Below, piece after piece: positions 7,442-18,100 of a stretch of 64,000 nt of DNA. The notes under the pieces are model-generated. The model was given only the letters and a program-made list of their open reading frames with translations. It was not told the DNA's origin and made no database searches. The translations under genes and the position numbers were made by a program. The stretch is from Thalassobacterium maritimum (GTDB lineage Bacteria > Verrucomicrobiota > Verrucomicrobiia > Opitutales > Coraliomargaritaceae). The stretch spans positions 1 through 64,000 of the forward strand of contig NZ_JARXHW010000021.1 in assembly GCF_031127805.1 (NCBI RefSeq), given 5' to 3'. The stretch's first letter is position 1. Each line of letters begins with the position of its first letter.

Positions 7442-9373
7442 CTAGTTGGTGCCTAGTGCGGATGTGTGTGTCGTGCTTGTGGATGGCTTCGGTGCGGTAA
7501 TGATTTTTTGAACCATTCGGATCGTTTCAAAATGATGGATACCTTCGCCAATTTCGACCACAGCGAAACCATCGACTTTCTGGCTCTTGGTCGCTTTTCC
7601 ATTGTATCGAATACCCCCCGATCCACCGGGGAGTGGCACTTCGACTTGCGCGGTCATTCCTTGCGGAATGTAGACTGAAAGCGCGAACGGCATTTCAGGC
7701 GTATTGCGCACGCGGACTTCGACTGGGCCAAGTGGAGTTGGAACTTTACCCATCGCTCGATTCAAAGGTGATACCGAATAGGGGCGAATCCGTGCCTTAA
7801 CAAAGCCCGGTTCCATAGAATGAACTCCCAGAATAAAGCGAGGGATGAGGTTGGCGGGTGCCGCACCCCAAGCATGATTCCAGTCTTGATTCGGCTTGTA
7901 CTTTTGATCCCAGGCCTCGTAGGAAATGGTAGTTCCGGTGTTGACCATGTGTTTCCAGCTACGGTCATTATCCGCCAACATTATATCAAAGGCTGCCTGT
8001 GCATTTCCGTATTCGAACAATGCTTCAATGAAATACTGAGCCGCATAGACGGAGCAGCGCATGCCGCGGTTTGCGACCCAATCTGAAACAGACTGTTGGT
8101 GTTCTTCTGGAACTAGGCCGAAGGCGAGTGGAAAGAAATTTGCGTGCGAAGAACTGTGTTCGGTGTGCACCCCGTCTAAATAGATGCCTTTTTCTTCGTC
8201 GAAGAAAGCAGCTTGAAAGGCCGCCAAGCCATTTGCGTAGAGTGCCGTGTATTCTGCCGCTTCTGCGGTTTTACCCTGTGCCTTGGCCAAGAATTCCATC
8301 AGTTTCAACGAGCGTAAGTGAAAGGCATTGATCACAGTATTTCGCTCAGTAAAAACGAACTCATCACGTTCGGAAGGGGGCCAATCCACTAGATCGGGAC
8401 GCGTTTGTCCGCGAACACTGTGGATCAGGTTATCCTCTCCACGTCGCTCCAACAGTAGCTTGCTCTTCGTTCTCTCATAGTTTTCTTCTAGCCACTGTTT
8501 GTCGCCAGTCTCCATGTAATCCGCGTGCAGCATAAAAACCAAATGTGAAGCCCATTCAGTCGGCCATGTGGGGTGGGTAAAGAAATGATCGAAGGTGTCA
8601 CGCGCCATTTGTTTATCGTGATCTACATAATAATGGCTCAATTGATTTAGATAGGCATCTGCCTCGTAGGGAGTGCGTTCACGATCGCCATCCACATAAA
8701 CACTCGCGAAAGTCGTTGCTTTTATTGAATACTTGCACAGTTCCCAAATTTGGTTGAGCAAATCGTTGGACGAGATGAAGTCCGCAGCGAAGTCATCCCA
8801 ATTCTTCGAGAACGCGGACCGTCGCACGATCGAGTCACTGCTGAAGGCTGCGGGCCATCCTTCGATCTCGACCCATCGGAAAGGAAGGATCACGCCCCAT
8901 TCTTCGGGTGTTAGAATCGTAGTCGCATGTGGTGGAGGCATTGTCTTTGTATTGCGTTTATCAGCTTCGGGGGCGACGACGATGGACGTTTGCCCATTCA
9001 ATTCGACAGTTGCCGCCTTATAGCGAACCGACCCGGGCGGCTTGAGATTGACACCTCCATCCTTGAAGTCTTCACCGAAATGCACTGTAATCCTTCCCTC
9101 TTTGCCGGGTGCAGGTCGAAGTTCGATGTTTCCAAATGAGACTTTGCCAAAATCGACCAGAATAGTGCCATTGTCCGACAGAACTATCTTGACGGGCGAC
9201 TCTTCGACCAAGTGCGCCGAGCTCGCGAACATCTCATTTGGCAGCAGTAGAGAGTAGCCCAGTAGAGAGTAGCCCAGTATGAGGGCAACAGCAGGGGGGT
9301 GAAAAAGCTTCGAAGGCTTTAGTAACTGAGTATGGTAACGCATGCCTTTTAGCATTGTTCGGGGCTGCATCAT
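7442..9373 (-). CDS. Secreted GH78-type alpha-L-rhamnosidase
   Basis: This enzyme should release alpha-L-rhamnose from the outside of the cell or the periplasm. A hydrophobic export segment sits at about residues 28-52, preceded by several possible start Met codons (1, 2, 7, 11). A beta-sandwich precedes an (alpha/alpha)6 barrel containing DGDRERTPYEAD (about residues 226-238), the GH78 block with the acidic catalytic residue, and later SYEAWDQKYKPNQDWNHAWG with the second catalytic Glu. A C-terminal beta domain closes the protein (RIRPYSVSPLNRAMGKVPTP). At 643 residues it is at the short end for GH78. It is the last gene of the leftward DUF5722-GH3-GH78 series, 16 bp after the GH3 gene. A 15-bp direct repeat in the signal region duplicates LGYSL. 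Confidence 0.85.
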   Translation of the reverse strand: MMQPRTMLKGMRYHTQLLKPSKLFHPPAVALILGYSLLGYSLLLPNEMFASSAHLVEESPVKIVLSDNGTILVDFGKVSFGNIELRPAPGKEGRITVHFGEDFKDGGVNLKPPGSVRYKAATVELNGQTSIVVAPEADKRNTKTMPPPHATTILTPEEWGVILPFRWVEIEGWPAAFSSDSIVRRSAFSKNWDDFAADFISSNDLLNQIWELCKYSIKATTFASVYVDGDRERTPYEADAYLNQLSHYYVDHDKQMARDTFDHFFTHPTWPTEWASHLVFMLHADYMETGDKQWLEENYERTKSKLLLERRGEDNLIHSVRGQTRPDLVDWPPSERDEFVFTERNTVINAFHLRSLKLMEFLAKAQGKTAEAAEYTALYANGLAAFQAAFFDEEKGIYLDGVHTEHSSSHANFFPLAFGLVPEEHQQSVSDWVANRGMRCSVYAAQYFIEALFEYGNAQAAFDIMLADNDRSWKHMVNTGTTISYEAWDQKYKPNQDWNHAWGAAPANLIPRFILGVHSMEPGFVKARIRPYSVSPLNRAMGKVPTPLGPVEVRVRNTPEMPFALSVYIPQGMTAQVEVPLPGGSGGIRYNGKATKSQKVDGFAVVEIGEGIHHFETIRMVQKIITAPKPSTSTTHTSALGTN

Positions 9374-9389
9374 TTAAAGTTTTATGGCC

Positions 9390-12300
9390 TTAATTGTTTA
9401 CTTTGATCACAACTTCTTTTTCTGGCTGTGTTGCTGACCGTGCAGCGGTTATCTTGTGAGTGCCCGGTTCCTGAATCCATCTATTGGAGGCGACATCAAA
9501 AAAAGAGAAGGCTGTCCAGTGCAGTGGGATGTCGACCGTTTTAACTTCGCCGGGGTGGAGATCTAGCTTGGCAAATCCAGCCAGTTCCTTGACTGGCTGT
9601 TCAACACTGGATTCGAGGTCGGATGCGTAAATTTGGACGACCTCCTTACCTGTGACGGTACCGGTATTTTTGATCGAGACTGTAGCGATATACGGATACA
9701 AAGGGTCGGAGGATTGTTTCACTCTGAGGTCCTGATAGTCAAAGGTGGTGTAGCTCAATCCGAATCCAAAGGGGTAGCGCACATTGATATTGTTGGCATC
9801 AAAGTAGCGGTAACCAAACTCATTGACGGTATCTCGATAGTGTCCGTTCGATCCGTTGTAAGGGAGATCTTTAGCTCTGTAGGGCCAGGAGATCGTCAGC
9901 TTGCCCGATGGGTTGACATCGCCGTAGAGGAGGGCGGATATGATATTGCCGCCCTCTGATCCGGGGTGAAACACCTCCATGATGGCAGGTGTCTGCGCTT
10001 CCCAGCTGTTCATTTCCACGCCGCCAGCAGTGAAGAGCACAACGACGGTGTGCGGATTCGCCTTAACCATTTCTTGAATCAACTCCGCCTGCCATGAGGG
10101 CAATTCGTATTGCGAGCGGTCCGAGTTCTCACCCTGTATTGAAATACGACGGCCCCTTGTGGCAGGATCTTCACTTTTTAGGTCGTCTCCAATATTAAAT
10201 CGTTGCCCGACGCCTACGCAGACAACAGCGACATCAGCTGCCGCGGCATTGACACGTGCCGCTTTGAAGAGGTCGGTCCCCTCTGGAGGAGGGGGCGCAT
10301 AGGAGACTGCAAGTCGACCGACAAAACGCCCGCCTTTGGTTGCCGCCTCAACGATTACATCCTGCACGCCTGCCTTCTCGAAGGTGTGCCAGAATACTTT
10401 TTCGGTGCCTTCGCCAGCCTGCTCGTCCCACTGACGATAAATTTCGTGACCATTGATTCGAATGCTGACTGCGCAATGCGTGTTCACCTTGAACATATAC
10501 TTGCCTGCTTGCGGGATGTCGATTTGACCAGTCGCCCGCACGCTTGCTTGGAACATATTCTTCAGTCCGGGGATGCCATCCTTGACTTTGGCAAACTCTC
10601 TTGGATCTTCAAAATCATAGACGCGATCTGCCGCTGCTGCGCTGTCGAAGACGCGCGTCGCAATCTGAGCAATTTGTTCGTGCGAGAGAGCTTGATTCCA
10701 GGTCCGTAGATCGTCTACCACGATTGCCAGCGAGCGAGCGCCGCCGACACGAGCACCACCAATGTAGTAATTAAAATCAGTTATTGGCTCACTGAGTTCA
10801 ACACTAGCGAGTGGCTCACCGTTACGATAGAGCTGCAGGGTCTCACCATCCGAAACCAAAGCAACTGGAGTCCATTTGCGGTTCATGTCGTCCCAATTTT
10901 TAGTATTGAGCGCTGAATGCTCGCCTTGACGAACCATCAAGCCACTACTGCGCACATCGACGTAGTTATTATCGTTTGCCCAAAGATGCATGAGCGCGGC
11001 GTTCGGATTTAAGAACTGCTCGTCCCACTTCAACCAGCAGGTAATCGTCCAGCCCTCCTTGGCATTTTCGATAGAGCCGATTTTGACACGTTCACGTCCG
11101 TTGGTAAGGAATGCTTTGCCGTTGATTCCTTCGGTCGAGTAAGCAGCCGGTCCAGGAACTATGTTTGAAATGTCTAGCTTATCCGCTTCGACCGAGTGGA
11201 TCACGGGACCTTCCAGTTCGAGGCCGTTAAAGAACTCAATTTTGCAAGGGAAGTCGTAGGCGAACTGTGGCCATTCATTCCAATAAGCTCCATTACAGCC
11301 TTCTGACACCGTGAAGTCGATACCGCGGGCTCGGAAAGAGTCCGCGAGCGTGATGCCATAGCTATCGTAAACAGTGCTGCTCCCTTGATTCCCGACAGTT
11401 AGATCGCGATTATCAGAAAAAGGACCGATTAACGCGACTTTTTGACCTTTCTTTAGTGGAAGGATCGAGCCTTCATTTTTGAGTAGCACAGCGCCTTCGG
11501 TGCCGGCTCGGAACATCATTTTTTGAAAGTCCGGGAAGTGGTAGCCTGAAGGAGTTTCATCTCCGAAATAGGACAAGTTTTTGAGCTTTAGCATTGTGCT
11601 TTCCATCAAGCGGGCATCAATGTCTGCCATCGTTAGGGAACCACTCTTCAGTGCTAATTCGATGGCAATTTGTGTCATTCTGCGATTGCCTGGCAATTCT
11701 GCATTGAGCCCATTTTTGATCGCCTGGGCTGGGTCGAAATAGGCACCCCAGTCCGACACAAAGAAGCCTTTGAAGCCCCACTCATTACGGGCTATATCCA
11801 ATAGCAGTGTTTTACTGGAGCTCATCCATTCGTTGTTTAACTGGTTATAGCCAGCCATGATACTCCAGACATCACCTTCTTTTACGCACATTCGAAAAGC
11901 GGGCAGGTAGAGTTCTCGCAGTGGACGCGTTGGGATCGTGACATTATGCGATTGGCGACCTGCTTCCCAGTTATTCCCGACAAAGTGCTTTGCATTGGCA
12001 ATTACACCTTCCGATTGTAGCCCGTGGGTAATGTGTACGCCTTGGTAGCCAGTTAGGAAAGGGTCTTCGCTCGCGTATTCAGAATTTCGTCCAGCGCGGT
12101 TGTCCTTGATGATGTTGACTCCGGGGCCCCAGATTGCGTTGAGGCCGTATTCTTTTGTCAGATGTGCCCATTGTTTGCCTGCTTCAAACATCACATTCTT
12201 GTCCCATGACGAAGCAATTGTTAGGGCGGTCGGAGAGACGGGGCCATGGTTGCCATTCAAACGGTTTTCCTCGCTCTCTACACGATTCGGCGGACGCCAT

Positions 12301-12659
12301 CCGGAGGGCCGCGGACCGCGTGGGCCGTTGGTGGCCATAAAGGGGCCGATTCCGAGTCGCTCGTTCCAGCGCTGCGAGCGGGAGCCCATCCCAGGGAGCC
12401 CTTCTAGTGGTTGGATGTTTAGTTGCGCAACCTTTTCCTCCAGCGTCATCTGATCGATTAGCCAGCGTGCCTGCTGTTCGAGTTGCATGTTCTCCCAGCC
12501 TTTAGGACGTAGCGGCTCGATAGTGCTTGGTGGATTGTAATCTCCAAAACAGGTCAGGGCTACGCTTGCAGCTAGTGCGTATATGGTAGAATGCGTAGTT
12601 TTTAAAGTCTGCATTGTATGTTTATGTGCTTTAGCGAGGGTAAGTGAGTTGAACTTCAT
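9390..12659 (-). CDS. Secreted GH3 beta-glycosidase with inserted LamG/PA14-like domains
   Basis: This is a GH3 exo-beta-glycosidase (beta-glucosidase or beta-xylosidase type). Export signal at about residues 15-40. The GH3 N-terminal barrel runs to about residue 370 and includes KHFVGNNWEAGRQSHN and the nucleophile block FFVSDWGAYFD (Asp303). The second domain starts with AVLLKNEGSILPLKKGQKV. It is interrupted at about residues 480-780 by a laminin-G-like beta-sandwich (WTITCWLKWDE to IGGARVGGARSL) and a PA14-like module (GKYMFKVNTHCAVSIRING). It resumes with VVVLFTAGGVEMNSWE and PSGKLTISWPY, then a fibronectin-III-like C-terminal domain. PA14 insertion is known in GH3; the added LamG-like domain is less usual. 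It lies 16 bp before the GH78 gene. An internal Met16 is an alternative start. Confidence 0.85.
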   Translation of the reverse strand: MKFNSLTLAKAHKHTMQTLKTTHSTIYALAASVALTCFGDYNPPSTIEPLRPKGWENMQLEQQARWLIDQMTLEEKVAQLNIQPLEGLPGMGSRSQRWNERLGIGPFMATNGPRGPRPSGWRPPNRVESEENRLNGNHGPVSPTALTIASSWDKNVMFEAGKQWAHLTKEYGLNAIWGPGVNIIKDNRAGRNSEYASEDPFLTGYQGVHITHGLQSEGVIANAKHFVGNNWEAGRQSHNVTIPTRPLRELYLPAFRMCVKEGDVWSIMAGYNQLNNEWMSSSKTLLLDIARNEWGFKGFFVSDWGAYFDPAQAIKNGLNAELPGNRRMTQIAIELALKSGSLTMADIDARLMESTMLKLKNLSYFGDETPSGYHFPDFQKMMFRAGTEGAVLLKNEGSILPLKKGQKVALIGPFSDNRDLTVGNQGSSTVYDSYGITLADSFRARGIDFTVSEGCNGAYWNEWPQFAYDFPCKIEFFNGLELEGPVIHSVEADKLDISNIVPGPAAYSTEGINGKAFLTNGRERVKIGSIENAKEGWTITCWLKWDEQFLNPNAALMHLWANDNNYVDVRSSGLMVRQGEHSALNTKNWDDMNRKWTPVALVSDGETLQLYRNGEPLASVELSEPITDFNYYIGGARVGGARSLAIVVDDLRTWNQALSHEQIAQIATRVFDSAAAADRVYDFEDPREFAKVKDGIPGLKNMFQASVRATGQIDIPQAGKYMFKVNTHCAVSIRINGHEIYRQWDEQAGEGTEKVFWHTFEKAGVQDVIVEAATKGGRFVGRLAVSYAPPPPEGTDLFKAARVNAAAADVAVVCVGVGQRFNIGDDLKSEDPATRGRRISIQGENSDRSQYELPSWQAELIQEMVKANPHTVVVLFTAGGVEMNSWEAQTPAIMEVFHPGSEGGNIISALLYGDVNPSGKLTISWPYRAKDLPYNGSNGHYRDTVNEFGYRYFDANNINVRYPFGFGLSYTTFDYQDLRVKQSSDPLYPYIATVSIKNTGTVTGKEVVQIYASDLESSVEQPVKELAGFAKLDLHPGEVKTVDIPLHWTAFSFFDVASNRWIQEPGTHKITAARSATQPEKEVVIKVNN

Positions 12660-12827
12660 TCGTATATGATTTGTCTTAAATATGGCATGTATTCAGGTCC
12701 GCGTGGGAAACGTAGGCTGCTATGGACTATCTCGCGCAACATGAGGGCCTCCAGTATACACGATCTAGCTATAGTTGGATGGAGGCGTTTAAGGACAGGA
12801 TGATGGCCTTTAACGAATACGGTCAGT

Positions 12828-14960
12828 TTAGTATTGATTGGCTTTGATCGTGTCTTTCGAGACTTGCACTTCGGTCCAATCATCAATGCCTATTACGGAT
12901 TTGAAGGGGGCGGTGGTGCTGGCTTCTGCGGGTGTTTCGAGTGCGGAGTAAACGCTGAAGGCGGGTTCTTTGCGGATGCCAAAGGGGTGTTCTTTGCTGG
13001 GCAGCGTGCGGAGTCCGACTTTGAGCCCGCCTTCCATTGGGTGGTCGACCCAGCGGTGGTAATGAAAGCTTTCGATAGAATCGAGGGGCATGATCTTGGC
13101 CCATGTGTATGCGATCGCGGCGGCCTTGTCCTTCATTGATTTCTGACTGTAGTCGGGCGTGTGGTAGCCTTGTTCTGACAGAACGATGGTGCGCTTGTTT
13201 TTCTTATAAAGAAAACGGTCTTGGCTGAGATAGGCGTCGAGGACTTCGATGTTTTTGGGAGTGATCATTGGAGAGTCGAAGTGGTTGGTCGCTTTGGTGT
13301 CTTCCCAAGTGCGCGGCTTTAATAAACTTTGCGGGTAGGGGTGATAGGCGATCGCCCATTGGTAGTCGCCGCTGACGGTGGAGTAGTCGGCCAAGCGGTC
13401 TAGCAACGCGCGGGGTGGGTAGGCTTTGAATTTATCTGCGGGGCTGTAGTTCCAGTGGTGCGTTAGCGAGATGAAGACTTCGGCGGTGGGATTGAAGCGA
13501 CGGGCTTCGATGTAAGTGAGGCGCATGGCCTTCTCATAGGTGTCCATGTAGGTGGCCATGGGAGTCTCGCCCATATTGGTCCAGATCCAGCCATAATCGA
13601 CTTCGTTGAAGACGATCCAGTGGGTGATCCAGCCATGCTTTTTGTCGGGGCGACTGTAGCGTTCGGCTAGGAAAGAGACGATGGCTCGGTAGAGGTCGCT
13701 GCTGGCTTCTGTGGTCAGGTTGGCCATGGAGTAGATTCCGGCGCTTTGGTAGTCGGGGTGCACGAGGAGTCCTGCATGCTTTCCAACGAGCAAGATGGCG
13801 CTGGTGACGATGCCCATGTCAGTGAGCTGTCGAATGTTTTTGTCGTGCTGGTGGACGGCGGCGGCGTTGAATTTCCAGAGCTTACCTTGGTGCGTGTATT
13901 CGATGATTTCCGCATTCGGGCCGAGGTTGATCAGATTGCCGAGCTCGATGTTGACGGTGGATGCGGTAATGCCCAGATCGCCGAGGTCGTCATGGTAAAT
14001 GCCTTCTTTATAAGTGATACCGCCGAGACCTTTTTTGTTGGCAGGTCGTAGGCGCGGGATGTCGCGTTCGGCGGCAGCGCTTAGGTCGGTGGCCCAAACG
14101 GCAGGACTGAGTAATGTCGTGGTTTCACCGTTTGGCTGCGCTTGTGCGAGTGCATAACGATTGGCGATGCGGTCGCGGCCGTCTGCTTGGAAGCGGGGGA
14201 GGTGGACCTCATACTTGCCAGTTAGGGGCTCCATGTTCAGAAGTGTGCCGTGGGTGGAATTCCACGGATCTTCATGCGGGAGGTATTCGATTAAGTGGAT
14301 GGAGCGGTGTGAGGAATTTTGAATCGTGCCTGATAAGACGATCTGCTGGCTCTGAACGGATACATTCGCGATGCGCTCGGGCCAATTTTCTTTGTGGAGG
14401 TAGGCTTCGATGGATTTGGCGGTCGCTAGCTTTCTCGCTTGGATGGCCTCGGCCTCGGCCGCATTCATTTGCTCTTCTTGGGTGGGGGCGCGCAGCTGTA
14501 GATTGCGCATTTGTATTTGCGTGCCTGGTCTGCGGCCGATGTCGATACGGATGACGTCATCCTTGGCGGTCCATTTGCCTTTGGTTCCAGTTTTTAGATT
14601 AATCGAGTAGGGCTGCCATGCTTCGGCTTTGGGCAGGGCGCCGCCTTCGAGTTGCCGGCTTTGACTCCAATTGGGTTTCTTTAAACTTTTTGAGTAGAAG
14701 ACTTCCAGGAAGTCGACTCCGTCGGGGCAGAAGTATTCGAAGGCAAGGATATGGCTGTCTTCGCTGATTCCGGTTGAGCGGGTGGATGAAAGCACGATTT
14801 GTGGGTCATTGCCGGTGGTTGTGATTTGCAGCGCATTGTCGGCTGTCCGCTCGACCGTGACGTCGACATTCTTCGAGAAGTCGATCCTGAGTGGACTCGC
14901 TGCGTTCAGGCCGTGTGAGGCTAGCAATAAGAGAGAAATGAGGTAGAAGAGCTTTTTCAT
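12828..14960 (-). CDS. Secreted DUF5722 family protein (clan GH-A-like glycosidase)
   Basis: The start at 14960 is chosen because MKKLFYLISLLLLASHGLNA is a clean signal peptide; an upstream in-frame start at 15074 would bury it and run across the operator. Residues 22-160 form a beta-sandwich, carbohydrate-binding-like domain. The C-terminal 400 residues match DUF5722, which has the layout of clan GH-A barrels: HWIVFNEVDYGW carries an Asn-Glu pair typical of the acid/base, and TIVLSEQGYHTP carries a strand-end Glu typical of the nucleophile. A retaining glycosidase acting on an exported polysaccharide is therefore likely, but no activity is established. It is first in the leftward operon with GH3 and GH78, with a palindromic operator at 15038-15051 in its promoter. 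The 168 bp before the GH3 gene hold nothing recognised. Confidence 0.75.
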   Translation of the reverse strand: MKKLFYLISLLLLASHGLNAASPLRIDFSKNVDVTVERTADNALQITTTGNDPQIVLSSTRSTGISEDSHILAFEYFCPDGVDFLEVFYSKSLKKPNWSQSRQLEGGALPKAEAWQPYSINLKTGTKGKWTAKDDVIRIDIGRRPGTQIQMRNLQLRAPTQEEQMNAAEAEAIQARKLATAKSIEAYLHKENWPERIANVSVQSQQIVLSGTIQNSSHRSIHLIEYLPHEDPWNSTHGTLLNMEPLTGKYEVHLPRFQADGRDRIANRYALAQAQPNGETTTLLSPAVWATDLSAAAERDIPRLRPANKKGLGGITYKEGIYHDDLGDLGITASTVNIELGNLINLGPNAEIIEYTHQGKLWKFNAAAVHQHDKNIRQLTDMGIVTSAILLVGKHAGLLVHPDYQSAGIYSMANLTTEASSDLYRAIVSFLAERYSRPDKKHGWITHWIVFNEVDYGWIWTNMGETPMATYMDTYEKAMRLTYIEARRFNPTAEVFISLTHHWNYSPADKFKAYPPRALLDRLADYSTVSGDYQWAIAYHPYPQSLLKPRTWEDTKATNHFDSPMITPKNIEVLDAYLSQDRFLYKKNKRTIVLSEQGYHTPDYSQKSMKDKAAAIAYTWAKIMPLDSIESFHYHRWVDHPMEGGLKVGLRTLPSKEHPFGIRKEPAFSVYSALETPAEASTTAPFKSVIGIDDWTEVQVSKDTIKANQY

Positions 14961-15029
14961 CGGGGAGGGTGTAGAGTAGTCAAATTGAACGTTTCTGCTA
15001 ATGTAGATCCATGAAAATAGAAATATAGA

Positions 15030-15068
15030 GACTTTACAAGAAAGGATTCTTATATAATGTTTTGTCAA
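15030..15068. promoter_or_regulatory. Divergent promoter region with AAGAA-type operator
   Basis: The operator AAGAAAGGATTCTT occupies 15038-15051. Rightward, a perfect -10 TATAAT lies at 15053-15058, so the operator fills the spacer between it and a weak -35 near 15030. Leftward, a TTGACA reads on the minus strand at 15068-15063 next to the operator. One repressor bound here could silence both the DUF5722 operon and the 15121 series. Site identity rests on six further copies in the window. Confidence 0.65.
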
Positions 15069-15120
15069 CGTCACTGAACAGAGATGTTGTCCTCTATCTA
15101 CTCACCCCTGTTGATTTCTT

Positions 15121-18100
15121 GTGTTAAAATTACCCCATAACCAATCTGCGCCTACAGCTGGATTTGCGCTTGTTCTAGCGCTGTCGCTCATGGCATTTGT
15201 GCTGCTACTCTTGCTTTCAATTACAACGCTTGTCCGTGTGGAGACGAGTGCTTCGGGCACGGCAATCAGTCGGATGGAGGCGCAGCAAAACGCATTGCTC
15301 GGGGTTTATTTGGCAGTGGGGGAGTTGCAGCGCGGACTGGGTCCAGATCAACGAGTGACGGCGCCTGCGGACCTCTTGGATAGTGCGCCGGATACCTTAG
15401 AAAGCGAGGGCGTCTTGAATCCTTATTGGCTGGCAGCGTATCCCAGTGTGCAGCCTGGAAGCGAAGCTCAGACTTTGGAGACCTTACGTGCATGGTCGAC
15501 GGATCAATCGGCGGCAGATCGGGTTAATTGGTTTGTTTCTGCACGTACAGATCTCAGTGGCGCTGGCGTGAATCCTGCGACGACGGATGTGGTGGCGCTC
15601 AACGGTGGAGATGCATCTCAAGTGATCACACTCGCTCGTTATAAAGATAATGCAGACGCGGTGGTGGATGTGCGGGCAGGGAAACTGGATATTACGAATC
15701 AGAGCGATTCGGTGGACGGGCGTTATGCTTGGTGGGTCGCGGATGAGAGTGCCAAGTTTCGGATCAATGTGACTAAAGACGATGTTGTTTTGGATAGTCA
15801 GCCCTTCGACCCACGCTGGTCGTTGATGGCTCCGCATCAGTCGAACCCATCGGTGATTCCTGAGCTGTCTTCATTTGATGTCGCCGATCCTTCGCAGAAA
15901 GCAAAAATGGCCCGTGTCTCCAGTGCGGATAGTTTGCAGCTTTTGGACCCAAGCTGGGAGACTTGGACCCGTGAGAATAGCGATGACTATACGACGGTCG
16001 CGCAGAGTATTCCAGTCGATGTGACTCAGGGGCGCTTGAAGGAAGATCTCAGCGTTTACTTGGGCTCTGATTTGAGTGGCCTGAACGACTCGGACTTTAT
16101 CGTTCGTGGCAGTGCGACCGATTTGAATTATCGTGGGCAGTTGAGTGTGCCAGCGTTTCAAATGGATCACAGTGCATTGAAGCTGCCTCAGTTTGGTTTG
16201 CTGAAATCGTGGTATACTCGTGGCATGGACCTTTCTGGGCTCGATCAAGGAACTCCCGCAGAGCCGCGCGCGCAGGCACCGGATGCGAGTGGTCTGCATC
16301 CAGTGATTTTAAGAACGGCACTGTATTTTGGAGTCTCGTATGAGATCATGCCGGACGGGAGTGTTATGCCCGTCTATCTGGTTTACCCTAAATTTGTTTT
16401 GTGGAATCCACACAACGTGCCCATTGCGCCTGCCAAATACATCGTGCAGGTGCGGGCCTTCACGACGATTAATACGCAAATTAATGCAGATTTAACTGAT
16501 GATGGCATCGACAACCCAAGGAGCTATGCGGCGGTGAATATCACTCCGGGGCAAGAGCCCTTCGGTTATCAGGGCAACCTGCCCGCACAGCCTGCGAATA
16601 ATACATTTGCTCATATGAACTTCGCCGGTGGGGGGAGCTGGGCGCTGGAACGCGATGCGGAAGATAGTTATCCTTATTTCACTTTCGTGATTGATAATCA
16701 AGGTTTTGCGCCTGGGGAAACACTCTATTTTACCGGTGCCGACAAGCATCCCAATGGCGAATATGTGGATACTGAAGTGGAGGATGTTTCCGCTGATTTT
16801 AATAATCATAATTTGTTAGTGAATGCCGATGAGGGACCACTTGGATTCTTTTACTTACCTTCGGGCTCTTTTCTGACGCCATTGCCGAATCAGACGGGCG
16901 ATCCCGTGCCGACAACTGGCAGCAGCGATACCCTGCAAACGACTATCTACTTCAGAGATACCTTAACCAACGCGCCCGATGGGAATCGAGAGCCTAGTTT
17001 ATCTTCGAAATTGTATCACTATTCGACTGCGGGCGATGTGGAGCTCTTACAAGAATTAAACCTGAAGGGGCCCAGCTATAGCGAAACCCAAATCGATTGG
17101 GAGCACATAGATACCGAGGGTAATAGCGGCAATAGCTGGAGCCCGCTGGATCGTCCTGTTTCTTATCGCAGTCTCGATTACTATAAAAACACCAATCCTT
17201 TCGAAGCCGTGGCGCACCGTGGGCATGGTTACTTTATTAGCCCGATGGCGAGCCCTTCGGCTGGCAATAAGGCGCGAATGATGGCACGGCACAATTTCGT
17301 GATGAATGAAGTGACTATGGCAGACCCGCTGGTGAGTAACTTGAGCTCGGGCCGTATATATTCAGACTCGATTCCGACGGATAATTGGTTCAGTGGTCCG
17401 CCGTTTCCTTCGGAAATTCCAGAGGATATTTCGTATGCTGGAATTGTAGCCGATGGTTACGATCGACCTGGTGGATATGGGCTCTATCAGAATAGTAGTA
17501 ATTTTAGCCAAGGCACCGTTTATCCACTCTATGACAGCGTGCGCATGGAAACGGATCTGTTTTCGATCGGCTTTTTGAAGAATGTGAACTTTAGCCAGTT
17601 CTATTGGCAGCCGACATTTACTGTGGGTAACTCGGAGGCGCACACCCATGTCCATCGCAATAACATCAAAGCGACCCAGGGGAGCACCGTATATACGGAC
17701 CTTTCTTATCTATTAAATGAGTCGCTCTTTGATCGTTTTTATCTGTCGACGATTCCGCAAACGGGCGTGTTCAATCCCACCGCAGATTTGATTTTGCCGA
17801 ACACTCGAAATCGTTTAGTGGCGGGGGACGATGGCACATTTGCAAGTGATACGAATCTGCGAAATTCTCCCACAGCGTTTGCGCAATCCGCTGCCAGTAT
17901 TGCGATTGAAGGTGGCTTCAACGTCAACTCCACTTCGGTCGATGCATGGCGCATGTTGCTGGCCTCTTATCTCGGAGAGAGCGTGCTCGCCGCCGATGGT
18001 AGTGCGAGTCACTCCTTACAAAACTCCGCGTTGACCTCAAAACTGTATCCCTTGCTGGCCGAAGGTGGCGCAGTCGATCCCTCCGCTCCAGAGGCATGGT

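Noticed and set aside
8205..8225. TTTCTTCGTCGAAGAAA palindrome inside the GH78 gene as another operator
   Set aside because: The half-sites are in the opposite order to the seven promoter copies and it lies in coding sequence.
12656..12886. 76-aa minus-strand open frame between DUF5722 and GH3 genes
   Set aside because: It overlaps the end of the DUF5722 gene out of frame and has no recognisable protein features.
14960..15074. Longer N-terminus of the DUF5722 protein from 15074
   Set aside because: It would bury an obvious signal peptide and translate the operator and promoter region.
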